From Rhizobacter sp. (GTDB lineage: Bacteria > Pseudomonadota > Gammaproteobacteria > Burkholderiales > Burkholderiaceae_C), in NCBI GenBank assembly GCA_025350965.1, contig JANXWV010000109.1, positions 1-42,228 on the forward strand: a stretch of 42,228 bases of DNA. The letters are read 5' to 3'. Below, one piece after another: positions 41,648 to 42,228 of the stretch. How positions within the stretch are numbered: the first letter of the stretch is position 1; every line of letters starts with the position of its first letter. The notes under the pieces are model-generated. The model had not been told where the DNA came from, did no database searches, and was given only the letters and a program-made list of their open reading frames with translations. The position numbers were made by a program, and so were the translations under genes.

Positions 41648-42228
41648 ATGAAACGCATGCTGATCAACGCGACTCAGCCCGAAGAGCGCCGCCTGGCCAT
41701 CGTCGATGGCCAGAAGCTGATGGACTTCGAGACCGAAATCGAAGGCCGCGAGCAACGCAAAGGGAACATCTACAAGGCCGTGGTGACACGCGTCGAGCCC
41801 TCGCTCGAGGCCTGCTTCATCGACTACGGCGAAGACCGCCACGGTTTCCTGCCGTTCAAGGAAATCTCGAAGAACTACTTCCGCGAAGGCGCCTCGGTGC
41901 GCGACGCGCGCATCCAGGACTGCATCTCGAACGGGCAGGAACTGCTGGTTCAGGTCGAGAAGGAAGAGCGCGGCAACAAGGGCGCGGCGCTGACCACGTT
42001 CGTGAGCCTCGCCGGCCGCTACCTCGTGCTGATGCCGAACAACCCGCGTGGCGGTGGTGTTTCGCGTCGCATCGAAGGTGAAGACCGCGAAGAGCTGAAG
42101 GAAAACCTCGACCAGCTCGAGTACCCGAAGGGCATGAGCCTGATCGCGCGCACCGCCGGCATCGGCCGCACCGCGCCCGAATTGCAGTGGGACCTGAACT
42201 ACATGCTCAAGCTCTGGACCGCCATCGA
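41648..42228 (+). CDS. rne: Ribonuclease E, N-terminal part (cut by window end)
   Basis: The first 193 codons of RNase E, the essential endoribonuclease of mRNA decay and rRNA/tRNA processing; the frame is open to the window edge. [21 protein letters not shown] is split into the RNase H-like start (residues 1-20), then the S1 domain with [23 protein letters not shown] (about 39-61) and FLPFKEIS, and the start of the 5'-sensor region, [26 protein letters not shown] seven bases before the ATG is a strong SD. The catalytic DNase I-like domain and the degradosome scaffold lie beyond the window. It is divergent from rluC with a long leader between. Confidence 0.97.
   Translation, partial: MKRMLINATQPEERRLAIVDGQKLMDFETEIEGREQRKGNIYKAVVTRVEPSLEACFIDYGEDRHGFLPFKEISKNYFREGASVRDARIQDCISNGQELLVQVEKEERGNKGAALTTFVSLAGRYLVLMPNNPRGGGVSRRIEGEDREELKENLDQLEYPKGMSLIARTAGIGRTAPELQWDLNYMLKLWTAI

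Overview
The window is high-GC, densely packed chromosomal DNA of a betaproteobacterium, most likely order Burkholderiales (Rubrivivax/Leptothrix/Ideonella-like). The evidence is the gene order: pyrR-pyrB-inactive pyrC-plsC, a cox cluster holding the DUF2244, small-assembly-protein, DUF2970 and DUF2909 genes, and an rluC/rne divergon. This placement rests on recalled gene order and protein character, not on a search. I see no tRNA, rRNA, insertion sequence, prophage or CRISPR array, and no segment of clearly foreign base composition.

Layout. 1-3.4 kb: pyrimidine operon, ending in an acyltransferase. 3.4-9.4 kb: housekeeping genes (secreted hypothetical, gpmA, rhodanese, grxC, secB, gpsA, trmL, comF, bioC-like). 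9.5-19.6 kb: a complete aa3-type cytochrome c oxidase locus with subunits II, I and III, the assembly factors CtaG, SURF1, Sco and a Sco-like protein, heme A synthesis (ctaA, ctaB), and several small poorly characterised membrane proteins. A bidirectional terminator then separates it from rpoH, which carries a CIRCE operator. 20.7-30 kb: rdgC, a nitronate monooxygenase paired with a large hybrid kinase, ychF, pirin, a DMT exporter and a MOSC protein. 30-34.1 kb: a UbiH-type hydroxylase, a DsbC-type protein, and a HiPIP-DUF2256-photolyase operon. 34.2-37.8 kb: a MerR-type regulator divergent from that operon, then cydAB of the short (cyanide-insensitive-like) type. 37.8-41 kb: a minus-strand chain of rluC, HAD phosphatase, Rieske protein and S49 peptidase. 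41-42.2 kb: an approximately 660-base structured leader and the start of rne, cut by the window end.

The least explained parts are: (1) the HiPIP/DUF2256/[4Fe-4S]-photolyase operon facing a MerR regulator; (2) the long hairpin-rich rne leader, with a strong stem touching the Shine-Dalgarno; (3) a membrane protein between surf1 and ctaA that keeps Sco-like CxxxC and His residues; (4) CIRCE control of rpoH; (5) a dihydroorotase homologue that has lost its metal ligands; (6) a BioC homologue with a degraded SAM-binding loop. None of these is proven to be a new system from sequence alone. The rest is ordinary core genome.
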